NCBI RefSeq assembly: GCF_958979055.1
Contig: NC_084899.1
Coordinates: 25,239,501 to 25,303,500, forward strand
Length of the DNA: 64,000 nucleotides
Reading direction: 5' to 3'
Source of the DNA: Alnus glutinosa
Taxonomy: Eukaryota; Streptophyta; Magnoliopsida; Fagales; Betulaceae
Within the stretch, counting starts at the first letter, position 1; each line of letters starts with the position of its first letter. This document shows, one piece after another, positions 45,206-56,404 of this stretch. The translations under genes were made by a program, and so were the position numbers. Under the pieces are notes generated by a model. It did not search any database, was not told where the DNA came from, and was given only the letters and a program-made list of their open reading frames with translations.

Positions 45206-48200
45206 GCACACTTGCATGTACATTAGCTCTACCTAATGCAAACTTTAAAACCCCCCATCTCTCTCGGGCGCGCACACACACACATGCGCACTTGCATTAT
45301 AAGCACAAACACACAAAAAAGAATTTGATACACTTCAAATTTCTGTAAGGGACATGCTACATAACAATACGTATAGTTATGGTGACAGGCTACATACTAC
45401 AATTGCAGTTATGCACAAGTATATGACTTCCAAAAATACGGGAATCACATTCTTCAGAACACCATTTACGCTTCCCCAAGGTCAAGGTAGACATGGACCT
45501 ATTGAAGATCACTGCCAACAACCCCACATATAAATTGATCCAATCACCATAGTGAAGGTAAATGAGAAAATAAAAGCTTCTGGAACATCACTTTGTCAAC
45601 TGAAACTCTATTATGTTTTAGAAGTGTGCAATGTAAGAGTAGTGATAGAGCTTGTTAGCTTCATTTAAATATGTTCTTAAAATTGTTTCCAAAGAGTTAT
45701 TCTCAAGAAAGAGTTGATTTTCAAACAACATCAAAACGATTTTTTCTTTTTGCAGTATAGGAAATAAAACCCACTGAAAGAAAAATGTTTTTCAAAATGT
45801 ATTTTAATTCTCAGAAACAGAATTTAAAAACTAATTTCTGAAAACACAAATAAACAGGCCCAAAAATAAAGGTCACAAGACAGCTAATTCTGTTTCCAGA
45901 CATTTATGACTGTAAATGACCACAGTTTAGTGAGAAACCTTACTTGGTGAACCAGTTTCGCCCAAAAAGTCTCTGCATACTGTGGTCATTTCCAATATCT
46001 ATGACAATAAAGGTCACGAGCCAGCTACTTCAGATTGGTTGTTAGAATAAATTATCCAAAATATGGATTAGTCGTGTACGTGAAGACTGCCAATCTTTAA
46101 AAACTTAGTTGCCCTAATACATTTTTGAACAAGAGTTGCAAAATTTTTCCCAGAGCACCAGGAAAATCAATTTTTCTCCTCTACCATAAAGTAAAAGGTG
46201 AATCATTTCCTGTATGACGTAATGAGTTCAATACTGATACTCATGTTACTCAACTTATCTCAAACTGTGAACAGTGTGAAAATAGGAAGAAGACACCCAA
46301 GGAAATATCAAGCAAATTATAAACGAAATCCTCCTTTGCCAGACATTTAATGTGCATGAGTCTGACAAAAGGCATATACAGCTCATATCTAACACAAACA
46401 AGTCGCTGTTTCCATGCCATATCATGTATACAACAAGGGTACTTCACACATTTGAAATGTCCTTATAGCATAACTAGATGCTCACAATAAGTTTAGGAAG
46501 CCAACACAGCTTATCACCGAGCCATCTATATCATACTTAGGACAACAATAGCAATTGAAACAGCAAGAGAAAGGGGGAAGCACTGGGAGAGATTATTAAG
46601 AAGTGAAGGAAACACATACTTGTGGTAAGCTAAACGCCGTGCTGTTATCACCCATAATAGCCAATGAATCGCGGATTTGATTAACCTAACAAAGTTACAA
46701 AAATAATAAACTTAGAATTCCAGAATTGTCATATTCTACTGATAATTGACAAAGCAGCATCACGAAGAGAAATTACCAGCTCAATATTTTTGTCCCCTGC
46801 AATTATGGAAAGTTCCCCACTATCAAAACTTTATTATAAAACTGCAATAGGGGTACAGTAGTAGAACTCATTCATAATGGGTGCAAGTAGGGGAAAACTT
46901 ACCATCAACATTGGGGATATGTTGAAGAGCTTCATTCACCATTTCTTGCACAGACTTCCCTTCTGTAAAACACCAACAAAGATGTCAGTTTCTAACTTGA
47001 ACAAGTGAGGCATCATGTATGGGATATCCCCCCAAGTCAAAAACTTGCCATGATCTATTTCACAGCATACTCTTGAAAGCAAAGGAAAAATATGACTGGG
47101 TCCAAAGAAAAATCTTGACACTAGAGGGCTTCCTTTATTACTACCTCAAGAAAAACATATTCTAGGAAAGCATTTCTAAACTTACGTAGAAAATCACGCT
47201 GGATAAGCCACAAAAGCTTAGAAGGTTCAAAGGCAACATCTTGTCCCTACACGAACATCCAGCCATGCAAAATGCATAAGTTAGCAATAAATTAATAATA
47301 AGAAAATTGATAATAAAAATAACAAAACAAGATCTCAAATATTACCTTCACTCTGTTTACCAAGTGATGTTTGTTGTAAATCAGACCAGAAAACAAGTTA
47401 ATCTCAGTACTAAAAATAGGGTGTTCAAGACCAATATTCAGTATAAATAGCCCTAATTTATATATTATAATAACATAAATTACTTAATAAAGAACTCGTA
47501 GAGGTGTATACCTCCCATAAAATTCTTCAGCAAGCTCAACAGCAAATGAGAGACGAGAGATATCAGCTTCACGAATCTAAGCACACAATGAGACAAAAAA
47601 AAAATATTACAATGACTCCTTGTACTTTTTTCTTCTCCTAATTAGGCGTTTTTCTTGTATACTTCCTGTGTACCTGGGTTACAGTTTGCGCTTTTAATGA
47701 TAATCCACTTACTAATTAAAAAATAAAGAATACAGTGGCCCAATAAGCCAAGCCAATTGAGACATGGCAATAGCGAACTGTGGACTTGAACAACAGCAGT
47801 TTCCAGGAACCAAGTAAATGAAGTACTGGCTCATATGTTTCTTTTTGTACTAATTGGCATCGCAAAAACCTAAAAAGGACTGCCTTACACAATGATGTGA
47901 TAAATTAGGAATATTCTTTATTTGGATTTTCAATTTCAATCATGGGGCTCCGTGCCCTGCAAAGCAAGAGTTTTTTTTTTTTTTTTTTTTCTATCATATT
48001 ATTTCCATTCTTTCATAGCTGCCCACATCCATGACAGCTTATTGTATTTGCATTTGGAACCATATTTCTGCTCTACACCCACATATAAAATCCAAGAAAT
48101 GACCATCCAACTTATTTTTTTGCTAAGGAATGTTAAACTTTATTATTAAAGCGTAAGGCGCCCCTAAGTACACAGGCCGTATACACAAAGAGCTCCCATC

Positions 48201-51200
48201 CAACTTATCTCATCTTCAATCTCAGATTTAGTCCTTAGAATAAAACCAAAAATTTCACATGTTAACCAGCCCTACAAAAACCTAAGAGGCTCTAATATTT
48301 ATATCAACTTAAATCCAACAATTTTTCATTCAACGTTGCCTTGTGGCCAAAATTTGAAACTCAACACTAGCATCCACGTTTCTGCCTAACTTTCTTCTCT
48401 TTGAATTTTATCATAGTAAGAACCTAGTTCAGTAAGCTACCCAACAGTTCAGGATCCCAAGCAATAGAAACTAAAAGAATGATGAAAAAGTAAATGTCAG
48501 GCAACTAACCGTCTCAGGCAGGTTATAGATGAGCACAGAACTCATAACATTTGCCAGAGCAAAAATCCTGCAGAATCAGGTATTATAAACCCAAAATGTA
48601 CAAGAATTCCAACCAACAATCAAAACCAAATTATATGATGGAGATTACCGGTCATCATATACATTAGACTTCCCAACACTTTCAAATCCCTCTGTATCAA
48701 GGTAAAAGACAGAAGTTCTAACCCCATCAATATCTAATTCAACAGGGGTTCCCCAAACCCATATCCCTGTAAATAGAAAACAAAGAGATCTTAAATGATA
48801 TCTACAAAAACAGTTAGGCATATCCACAACATCGATGACACATCCAGCTTTACCTTTTGTTTTTGTGTCACGCATGTGTCCAACACCAAAGCCTGAGAAG
48901 CAAAAACATATTAAAGAACATTAATTCACTGAAACCAATCAATCCATGTTGACCGTTGAGCATACAATGAAGTCTTACCTTCATAACATGAGAGGGAGAG
49001 AAGTTGATTAAGCAAAAAAGATTTTCCGGAGCGATATGGCCCGATAACCTGACAATAAAATGATCAAGATAGAGTTCGGATGGGCGAAAAAGGAAATAAA
49101 AAATATTTTTAACTTGAAGACATTTTATTAAGAGAGTATCACCAATCAAAAGATATATTTAATGCACAATTATCATTACAGGATGGACTAATGATAGACA
49201 TGAAACAATTTGTACTCCATAGAATGAAATAATTTTGGGGAAAATGCTATCAGCCAACAAGAGTTTCCTTCATGAAAACTAAAAGTTATACAGGGATCCA
49301 CAGGTTTAGGCGTTTTCCAAACTTAAGAGTGTCTAGCTTGAGTTTTCAATCCAAGTCTCCAAGTTATTAACTGACTCATTATAAGGTGGAATTGGACCAA
49401 AACCCAAAAACATAAAAGACATCAATTAGCTCTATGGAAACCAACCATATGTAGAGGATTTAAACGTTGTCCCTTCATAATATGAAGTAAACACTATATA
49501 AACAATCAACCCATAAATGGTCACCCCAAGTGTGCTAGTCTTTCAAATATGGTTCCTAACATTTAGGAAAATGAAAACAATGCAGATTTTGAATAGATCT
49601 TTCAATCTTATTTAAGAGGAAATAAACATTGAGGACTAGATGCTCGGGAAGATAAATCTCTGGCTTACAGCAACAGCTGCAATAGGAGTTGTTATCCTCT
49701 CAATGACCTCCAGTCCTTCCCTTGCAAGACGAAGTTTTGTATGACCAGGATCAGGTTCCACAATAGGAAACCTTTATGTACCAAAACAAATACACTGCAT
49801 TAGCTTCTAAAATAATAAAAGGTGTGCAGGAAGAGAAATAAAATCAAGTGAACGATGATCAGCAGCTAGTAATCAACACAACAAAGCAAGAAAAGAGTGC
49901 ATGATAAGCGCGCCCTTGAAGAAAACAAGTAAAACAATGCTCTGTTGCAACAAACAAGACTAAGAATGATGAGCTATATAAATTTTGTACAAAAAAAAAA
50001 AAAAAAGGGTCAACCCACAAAAGATGTAAGTTTTTTCTTTTCTTTCCCTAAGCCCATGGGAGTTCTTAGGTGAAGTATACATCTCCTTTATTTCTATAAA
50101 AAAAAAAAAAAAAAATGTATTAGCTACACCCACAAATTATCAATTAATTTCCATTTGATAAGGTATACTGATAAATGCTGCTTGTATTGGAAGAAGTGTA
50201 TCTTACAACTTAAAACAGAATAGGAATTATGGACCAGTAATTTCCCAATTCTGGGCTGTTTTAAGCCAAGTGTGTTACACGAGTCCATTTGGATATATCC
50301 TACAAAAATTCTTATGCACAGTCAAACATTTTCCAAATTTAAGTTACACCTACAACCCAGACTGGGTGTGACTTTATACGGACCAAAGGCCCTCGACTTA
50401 GGAGAATAAAAATAGGACATCATTGAATTTTCTCCTAAGAGAAATTGAGCAGCGTCTTCAACATTAAGCATAAGTACACATTTTCACTAAACCAGTAATA
50501 AGTATGTAGTGTGCGACGTTCAAGAGGCACATCACTTAGGGCTCTAATCCAGATACAGCCACATTTACTTTCAGTTTTATAGACCAAAGATATTCACCAA
50601 AGTATGCTACTATCACTGGACCTCTAGATGTAATCCTTCAGAAGCAATCAATTCTTACATTTAAAATAGGCCAGATACTTCCCATGTTCTTGATCTTCTT
50701 ACTGACCAAACTAGCCATCCCGAAGCTATCCTATTTTAGAAAGCTAAGGGCCTACTTCTCTTGTAAAGTGCCAACCTACTGGATCATCATTTATTTTCTG
50801 CAGCAACTTAAATTAAACTAAAAGGTCATAGTATGGCCTAACTCCCCCATACTCCAAGCACTACATTGTTCTACTTAAATTCTTACATTTAAAATAGGCC
50901 AGATTCTTCCCATGTTCTTGATCTTCTCACTGACCAAACTAGCCATCCCGAAGCTATCCTATTTTAGAAAGTTAAGGGCCTACTTCTCTTGTAAAGTGCC
51001 AACCTACTGGGACATCATTCATTTTCTACAGCAACTTAAATTAAACTAAAAGGTCATAGTATGGCCTAACTCCCCCATACTCCAAGCACTACATTCTTCT
51101 ACTTCACATTGACACCAACTTAACCTTTTGTATAGTCACACTCAAACCAAATCATCAACATGATTCATTTTACACCACCAGAGACGATTTAAGAAAAAAA

Positions 51201-51635
51201 AAAATCCAGAAAGACACCCCAAAAGAGTACATTTAAGTTCAAGCTGGAATGGAACTAACATAGAACACATGTGCTGCTTAATTAACGTATTGAAAGTGCT
51301 TTTCTTCTTTCTTAAAGGAAAAATCATAGCGTATTTCGCTCCCAAAAGTAACAAAAGAACCAACTGTTGCGAAAATTTATCACCAACATCACGAAAACAA
51401 CAACGAACCCAATCCAAAGATTGTCACTTTATATAACAACCAAGCAGAAAAACTCAACTTTAACCGTTCCAGAACTAGAGCAACAAACAAAACCAATTAG
51501 CCACAGATTCAAATCCAAAAAACAAAAACCATTAAAAATTACTTACGCTTGGTGAAAAATCTCAACAGAGGAAGACCCAGATGCCAAAAAGCAAAGAAAT
51601 ATCGAAAAGACCAAGAGCCGACAAGAAATATCCAT
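41907..51635 (-). CDS. Guanylate-binding (GBP) family GTPase, membrane-anchored
   Basis: This is a large GTPase of the GBP/atlastin superfamily, like Arabidopsis At2g38840; its plant role is poorly defined. The seventeen exons are 51635-51547, 49771-49669, 49048-48979, 48892-48854, 48766-48649, 48567-48510, 47576-47512, 47352-47346, 47246-47186, 46962-46903, 46796-46777, 46685-46620, 44765-44598, 44077-43820, 43370-43158, 42466-42195 and 42048-41907. Phases close and give 602 residues. A hydrophobic start (residues 5-19) looks like a signal peptide or anchor. The P-loop GPYRSGKS is at 67-74, followed by MRDTKTKG, the DTEG switch motif and the GBP-type RD in LIQRDF. A helical region follows, then hydrophobic segments at about 484-526, and a last one before a basic tail (RCYGRRK). 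Exon 8 is only 7 nt and exon 11 only 20 nt. Introns carry several LINE tails. Confidence 0.93.
42750..43024 (-). mobile_element. LINE 3' end in GBP intron 15
   Basis: On the minus strand this copy contains a short coding remnant (VYGAWRERNDRSFKDRKRTF), then GTATACTCTCTGTGTACCTG, CGCCTTACAC and a degenerate tail. The flanks TGCGCTTC (42742-42749 and 43025-43032) form a possible 8-bp duplication. It is sense to the GBP gene. Confidence 0.7.
44334..44485 (-). mobile_element. Short LINE 3' tail in GBP intron 13
   Basis: A T-rich run is followed by TTTTTTATAAGTAATCGAAA, then GGGCGCAACAAGTAAACGG and AAGTACACAAGAG, the reverse complement of the tail. Exact flanks TAGTCTAAGTTTT (44321-44333 and 44486-44498) give a 13-bp target-site duplication. 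It is sense to GBP. Confidence 0.8.
44819..44846 (-). mobile_element. Micro-LINE insertion in GBP intron 12
   Basis: A 28-base insert ending TTTTTTGATAAATAGCG (reverse: CGCTATTTATC plus an A-rich tail) lies between exact copies of AAGGCAAAGATTTT (44805-44818 and 44847-44860). It carries about 11 bases of LINE body. Confidence 0.65.
45026..45310. repeat. Compound tandem repeat and CT/CA microsatellite
   Basis: A unit of about 60 bases starting TAAGAAGTTTTATTAGAAAG occurs twice (about 45026 and 45089). Each copy ends in AAAACCCTCTCTCTC, and a partial third follows. The second copy expands into about 30 CT units (about 45140-45201). A CA run lies near 45279-45292. It is in GBP intron 12. Confidence 0.8.
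47346..47352 (-). other. 7-nt micro-exon (exon 8) of the GBP gene
   Basis: On the coding strand AAACAG/AGTGAAG/GTAATA. It joins exon 7 ending in AG and exon 9 starting GGACAAGAT, giving R-V-K-G-Q-D, the residues recalled at this point in the family. Without it the reading frame breaks. The total protein length then equals that recalled for the Arabidopsis protein. Confidence 0.75.
47645..47725 (+). mobile_element. Diverged LINE 3' tail in GBP intron 6
   Basis: The sequence has GTATACTTCCTGTGTACCTG, then GGTTACAGTTTGCGC, CTTTTAATGATAA and ACTTACTAATTAAAAAAT. It matches the tail pattern with substitutions. It is antisense to GBP. No convincing target-site duplication is seen. Confidence 0.6.
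48116..48195 (-). mobile_element. 80-base LINE tail in GBP intron 6
   Basis: TTATTAAAGCGTAAGGCGCC, then CCTAAGTACACAGGCCGTAT, is the reverse complement of the tail. Exact flanks CCATCCAACTTAT (48103-48115 and 48196-48208) give a 13-bp target-site duplication. It is sense to GBP. Confidence 0.85.
50651..51106. repeat. 228-bp tandem duplication in GBP intron 1
   Basis: Two adjacent copies (50651-50878 and 50879-51106) both begin ATTCTTACATTTAAAATAGG. They differ at only a few positions (for example GATACTTCCC against GATTCTTCCC). Neither copy encodes a protein or resembles a transposon end. The high identity suggests a recent event. Confidence 0.9.
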
Positions 51636-54600
51636 TGTAGAAGGAAGCGCAGTGAGCGTTATTTCCCGAATGCGCTAGATTCAGAGGCGGGGGTACAGAA
51701 CAGTGGAAACGAACCAATCACGGGAAGAGAAGAAATGGGTCTTGGAGACATGACATGAAGAGGAATGGAATCGGATCCAAGGAAACCGCGGGGAAGGGTG
51801 TACGTTAAGAATCGTGCATTGACATGAGGATGGTTTTTGCATCTACAGATGAAAAGCGCAGAGAACAGGTTTTTGCGTTGAAAAGTATAGGATTCCTCCC
51901 CTTGGAAGTGTTTTACCATGGCATCCCTGGGTTTGAAGAAGGAGAGAGTGAGAGCTTAGCGGGGGCATCTTAGGCACTTGGGGGACATTGTGGTAAAATA
52001 AGGAGATGATAAATAAGTCGTTTGTCAATGTGGTCAAATTTGAATGGTTCGTCTACGGCTCTACGCTCTTTCTAATCCTACAACGGGAATTGAACAGATC
52101 TCGTGTCCGAACTCTGAACTTCTCTCCTCTCTTTTTTTCCCCTTTCGTTGGTAGAATTTTCTGCCCCAATTCTATGAATTCTTTTATTATTCATTTATTT
52201 TATGAATGAGATTTGTTGAGGTCACGATTAAATGAAATAGACTTGGCCCTTGCCCCTTGGAGTATATATCAATGATGACAGTGATTATGCCAACACATGA
52301 TGTTGAAAAACATTGGATTGACAAATAATGTGTTATTTACTACTCTGATAGATTCAGAAAATACACCCGAAGCCCGGGATTCAAAAAACCCAATATAACG
52401 CCACCATTATCAGGCCCAAAGGCAAGTCATTCACCGTAAGAGGCCCGAAGAGCCAACAAGACGCTGAAGGGGCTACAAGGAACAAGGGTCCTACCAAGCC
52501 CAAGGAGGCCCAAAAATGCTTTCAAGGTAGGAAAAAAGAAAAAGAAAAAGAGAGCATGAACTCAAGTTTGAACGAAGTAATGCTATATACACAATTTTAT
52601 CATACAACTCTTCACAATGCTGACGTAACAGTCTCAATCTACTCTTTCAAATAGCATATAAAAGTTTTTTTAGTAGAATGTTATAAATTATATTTGTATG
52701 CCATTATTATCTAATTATGTTGCAATGTCATTGTCAATTAACTTTTAATTTTATATATATATATATATAATATTAAAAAAACAAACAAATGTTGATATAA
52801 ATGCTTAGAGATATGATTTTCTACCACCTAAATATACAACTTTTCACCGCCTTATTTATGTGACAATGTGATATTGTGATCCCTCACTTACTTTAAAATT
52901 TTTTTATTTTTAAAAAATAAAGTAAAGTGATGGACCACATTGCTACATAATAGACAATGTGATTAAAAATTGTATATTTAAATAATAGAAAATCATGTCA
53001 AAAATACTGTCATGCCAACAAAATGCGATAGTGATAGTGATGGATTGAATAAAAGTGTGTTTATAGAATTACTCAATTTTGTATATCAGTCTACTTATTT
53101 TAATTTTTTGGTGTTAATTTATAAAAATAGATAGCTAACTAGATCCCAAGAAGAAAACTCAATTAATTGGACTTTTTGAAGTTGGAACTCACCAACCATT
53201 GTCACCAACCACGTTGTCAAACGTGAAAAGTCACGATCGCCACCCTCGGTCAAAGTTCAGAATCACCCACCGCGCCATACCATCCAATCGGTCAATGGCC
53301 AATGCCTCTACCAACCACTTCGATCATCTACCAACCACTTCGATCATCGCTCTCTCTCTCAATCTCAACGCCTTTTTTTTTATTTTTCTTTTCCGCCTGA
53401 GACGACGAGTTAGGTTCGAATGCACTCCCTTTGACCAATCGCTAATATCTCGATTGTTGTAGGTCTTGGAATATATATCTCAAATTACGTAATCAATATT
53501 ATTTAATTAAGGAAAATAGAAAAAAAGAAAATAAAAGAAAAGAAAAGAGGTGACCAGCCACCGGCCTCCATCATCAGCCACCCGAAAATCAAAAATAAAA
53601 GTACTGTTTGAGGAATTGACGGTAATGGCTACTCACATTTACTGTTTGGCTGGAGGTGGTGTCAACTATATATTGATGATGTGACACATTTTTAACTGTT
53701 ACTGAAAATTATATCTCATATAATTTATATGATGGGTGGGCTATTTTTTTTCTAAATATTAATGATGTGACACATTTTTAACTGCTGCAGCTGCAGCTGG
53801 CAATATCCAGGACATTTGAGTTGAGTATACTCGGTATAGAGAGTTCTTATATATGCAGGAATATTTATATTCGGCCCAACGAATTAGTTTTTTAGTTTAA
53901 CTAAAAAATTCTATTTTCTCATTTTAAAATTATCTATTTTTTTTTTAAATACTTATATTCGATTTTTTATTTTAACAATTCATTTTTACTAGTATATTTA
54001 AATACTGTATATGTCTTCATAATTTATTTATTTATTCTTTATTTTTAATTGAGAGAAGAGTTAATGCTAAATATTAAAATATACTTTATTTTTATATTTG
54101 TCGAGGACTAATGTAGCAACTCACCAAATATTTTTTTAAAATTTTTGAGCCGGATGTAGAAAAAGTAATGATTGAACACCACCCAAAAATAAAAAAGCAA
54201 TAAAAAACACATGCCACTTGGATGATTTCTCAAAAAAATAATAAAAAACACACGCCACGTAGAAGAGGTAATGAGGAGTAGTATGTGGAGGTGGCTGTCG
54301 ATCATTTCTCATATAGCTAGGTCAAAACCCGACCTATCATAATACCCTATGGTATGTCCAATATTATTCAAAAGATATTGTGATTCGGGCGTAAAGTTGG
54401 TGGAGCTGTATTTATAGCGCACATGTCCTTTAAGTGATTTTATTTCTTAAAATAAGAAAAATTATAAAAAAAAAACTAGAAAAAATAATCAAGTGACAGC
54501 AATTATCTTATTTTAGGGCTTCATCATTGTGTAGGTAGTACCGTAGCTAACTAATCCAATATTTTAATTAAAAAAAAAAAAAAAAACTGTCTCTCTCTGA

Positions 54601-54897
54601 CTCTCTCTCCTTCGCGCGTCATTTCTCTTTCTTTTTCGTTCTTCTTCCTTGTCTTCCTTTCTCTCATTCTCTCTCTGACACACAGTGGCAGCAATAGAAA
54701 TAACAAACAGGTCTCTGCAAGGAAGCTTCTTTCCTTCTATTTACAGATGAGTCTATGAATCTATGGATTTGAAATATACGGCTGGTTTTCTGGGGTGGGA
54801 TTTTATATTTTCGTATGAAGATTAATTGGCATTAAGGGAAATTCAAGGCTTTTCCAAAATTGCAGCAAGGTGTGCATTACTTCGTTGAAGAAGAGAA
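51636..54897. other. Intergenic region upstream of GBP
   Basis: No gene is seen in this 3.3 kb. The GBP promoter should lie at the left end. A MITE copy sits near 52815-52985. Short direct repeats are visible: CTACCAACCACTTCGATCAT in tandem near 53308-53347, and ATGATGTGACACATTTTTAA at two places near 53677 and 53762. The region from about 54590 is CT-rich and may be the leader of the truncated BAP31-like gene. Confidence 0.55.
52815..52985. mobile_element. MITE hairpin, copy 2
   Basis: The left arm, TTTTCTACCACCTAAATATA then CAACTTTTCACC, is nearly identical to the copy near 6968. The right arm (AAAATTGTATATTTAAATAA then TAGAAAATC) is its degenerate complement. The spacer contains the same AAATTTTTTTATTTTTAAAA core and a GGACCACATTGCTACATAA stretch resembling GGGAACCACCTTGCCACATA in copy 1. 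Confidence 0.6.
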
Positions 54898-55161
54898 ATG
54901 ATTCAATTGTTGTTCTTGGTTTTGTTTGCTAAGGGTGTTGTGGCATTCGTTCTATTGGTCAAGATTGGGCCATTGAGAGAGCTCGTGATAAAAAGTTTGG
55001 ATCAGCTGAAAATGGGTAAAGATCCTGCTACAATGAAAACCATAGCTGATACCATGTCGGTGATTCTCCTCTCAAGCCTTATGAGCATTGTTAAGATCCA
55101 GAACAAGGGTGCAAAGCTTGGCACCATGTCACCCATGGGCGTGAGGAACAGGGGGACTTAG
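54898..55161 (+). pseudogene. Truncated BAP31-like protein
   Basis: This 87-codon frame matches the N-terminus of the plant B-cell-receptor-associated-protein-31-like family (ER membrane proteins with three N-terminal membrane spans). It has MIQLLFLVLFAKGVVAFVLL, then KIGPLRELVIKSLDQLKMGK, and a second hydrophobic segment, VILLSSLMSIVKIQNKG. After KLGTMSPM it turns into GVRNRGT and stops, where the family continues with a third membrane span. I found no continuation downstream. A CT-rich, transcript-like leader precedes the ATG. It could be a processed or rearranged pseudogene, or an exon whose partners were lost. Substitutions such as DPATMKTIAD against the usual GPATVKTIAG suggest relaxed constraint. 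Confidence 0.65.
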
Positions 55162-56404
55162 CAGATGGTGTTCAAGGAAAAGCCTAAGAGAATGGAAGAT
55201 GACGGCGATGGTGGTGGGGAAGGGAGCGGGGTTGAGAAGGTTGAGGTTGCGGCGCTGCGACGGGGAAGATTGTGAAGAAGGTGAAGCAGGGGGTGGTGGG
55301 GCGGAGATGCTCACCCAGAGTGTTTAGATGATGGAGGTGGAAGATAAATGAATAAAAATAAAAAAAATATTTTAATATATAGGAAAAGATAAAGGGTTGG
55401 TGTTGTAAAGTGTTTTTTAATAGAAAAAATAAAAAATGATTTGATACTCTAAATATTCTTAAAATAAGAAGAATGGTTGAACGTGTTTGCTAGTGCCTAA
55501 TGGGAAAGTTTCCGAACAATGAATGGGTAGCTGTGGTCTGCGGGGACGTCCTTATCTTAAACATACTATATATATATGTGATAATTTTATTAAAAAAAAA
55601 ATCTCAAAAGTTAGTTAGATCGCCAAATCAATATTAAAAGATATTTGTAAAATAAAAATATAATATATACTATATAAAATTATTCAAGATAAAATATAAT
55701 TTTTAACATTACTCTATCATATAATATAGATAAGATTTTTATTTTTTTTTATTTTTATAAATATAGATAAGAGTACTTAAACACACCATAGTACCTACAC
55801 TCCATTCTAACCTAATTAGATTTTTTTTTTTTTTTTTTCCTGTAACGGACCAATAATTTTTTTATTGAGAATGACTAATTTTTGTTTTTGTCTGAGCATT
55901 TGAACAATTTTTTGTGCACTTACCAAACGTTGTTTGAATATCTCTATCGCGTGTTCAATTTTTATCCGCGTTATTAACAATTTTAATAATAAAAAAAATA
56001 AAAAAATGGAAACGGATAATACACAAAAAGTTTTCAGAAGAGGTTAAAGTAACATTTCACAACCCAACAATGAATAATAAATGGACAACATGGGATAGGT
56101 CATAGCCGGCGAAAATGAAAAATAATGTTTATCCTTTTTGGTTTGTCTGGCATACCATTTGTTGGCTCCCACTAGTCTTATATGGTGGGCGGGGTAGGAA
56201 GCACCTCAAAAGGCCTTTAAATTGTAGACAAATTGGGGTTAGAAGGCATCCAGCTCTGAACGTGGACTCTGAGATACTGCTCATCTTCTTGATTCTACTA
56301 CTTTCATGATCAGTATCCTGTTATCTCCATAAAACCTCCATTTTCAAAAAACTTTTCCTATAATAAAAAAGAAAACCCACATCGATCCAACTCTATCACC
56401 AAGC
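55162..56404. other. Intergenic region upstream of the KCS gene
   Basis: No gene is supported. The first 160 bases are GC-rich and may encode GDGGGEGSGVEKVEVAALRR-type residues in frame with nothing known. The rest is AT-rich. The KCS promoter and leader should lie at the right end. Confidence 0.5.

Noticed and set aside
52565..52800. Stretch starting AGTAATGCTATATACACAA as a possible third MITE
   Set aside because: The left end resembles a known plant MITE start, but I could not find a matching right end or target-site duplication.
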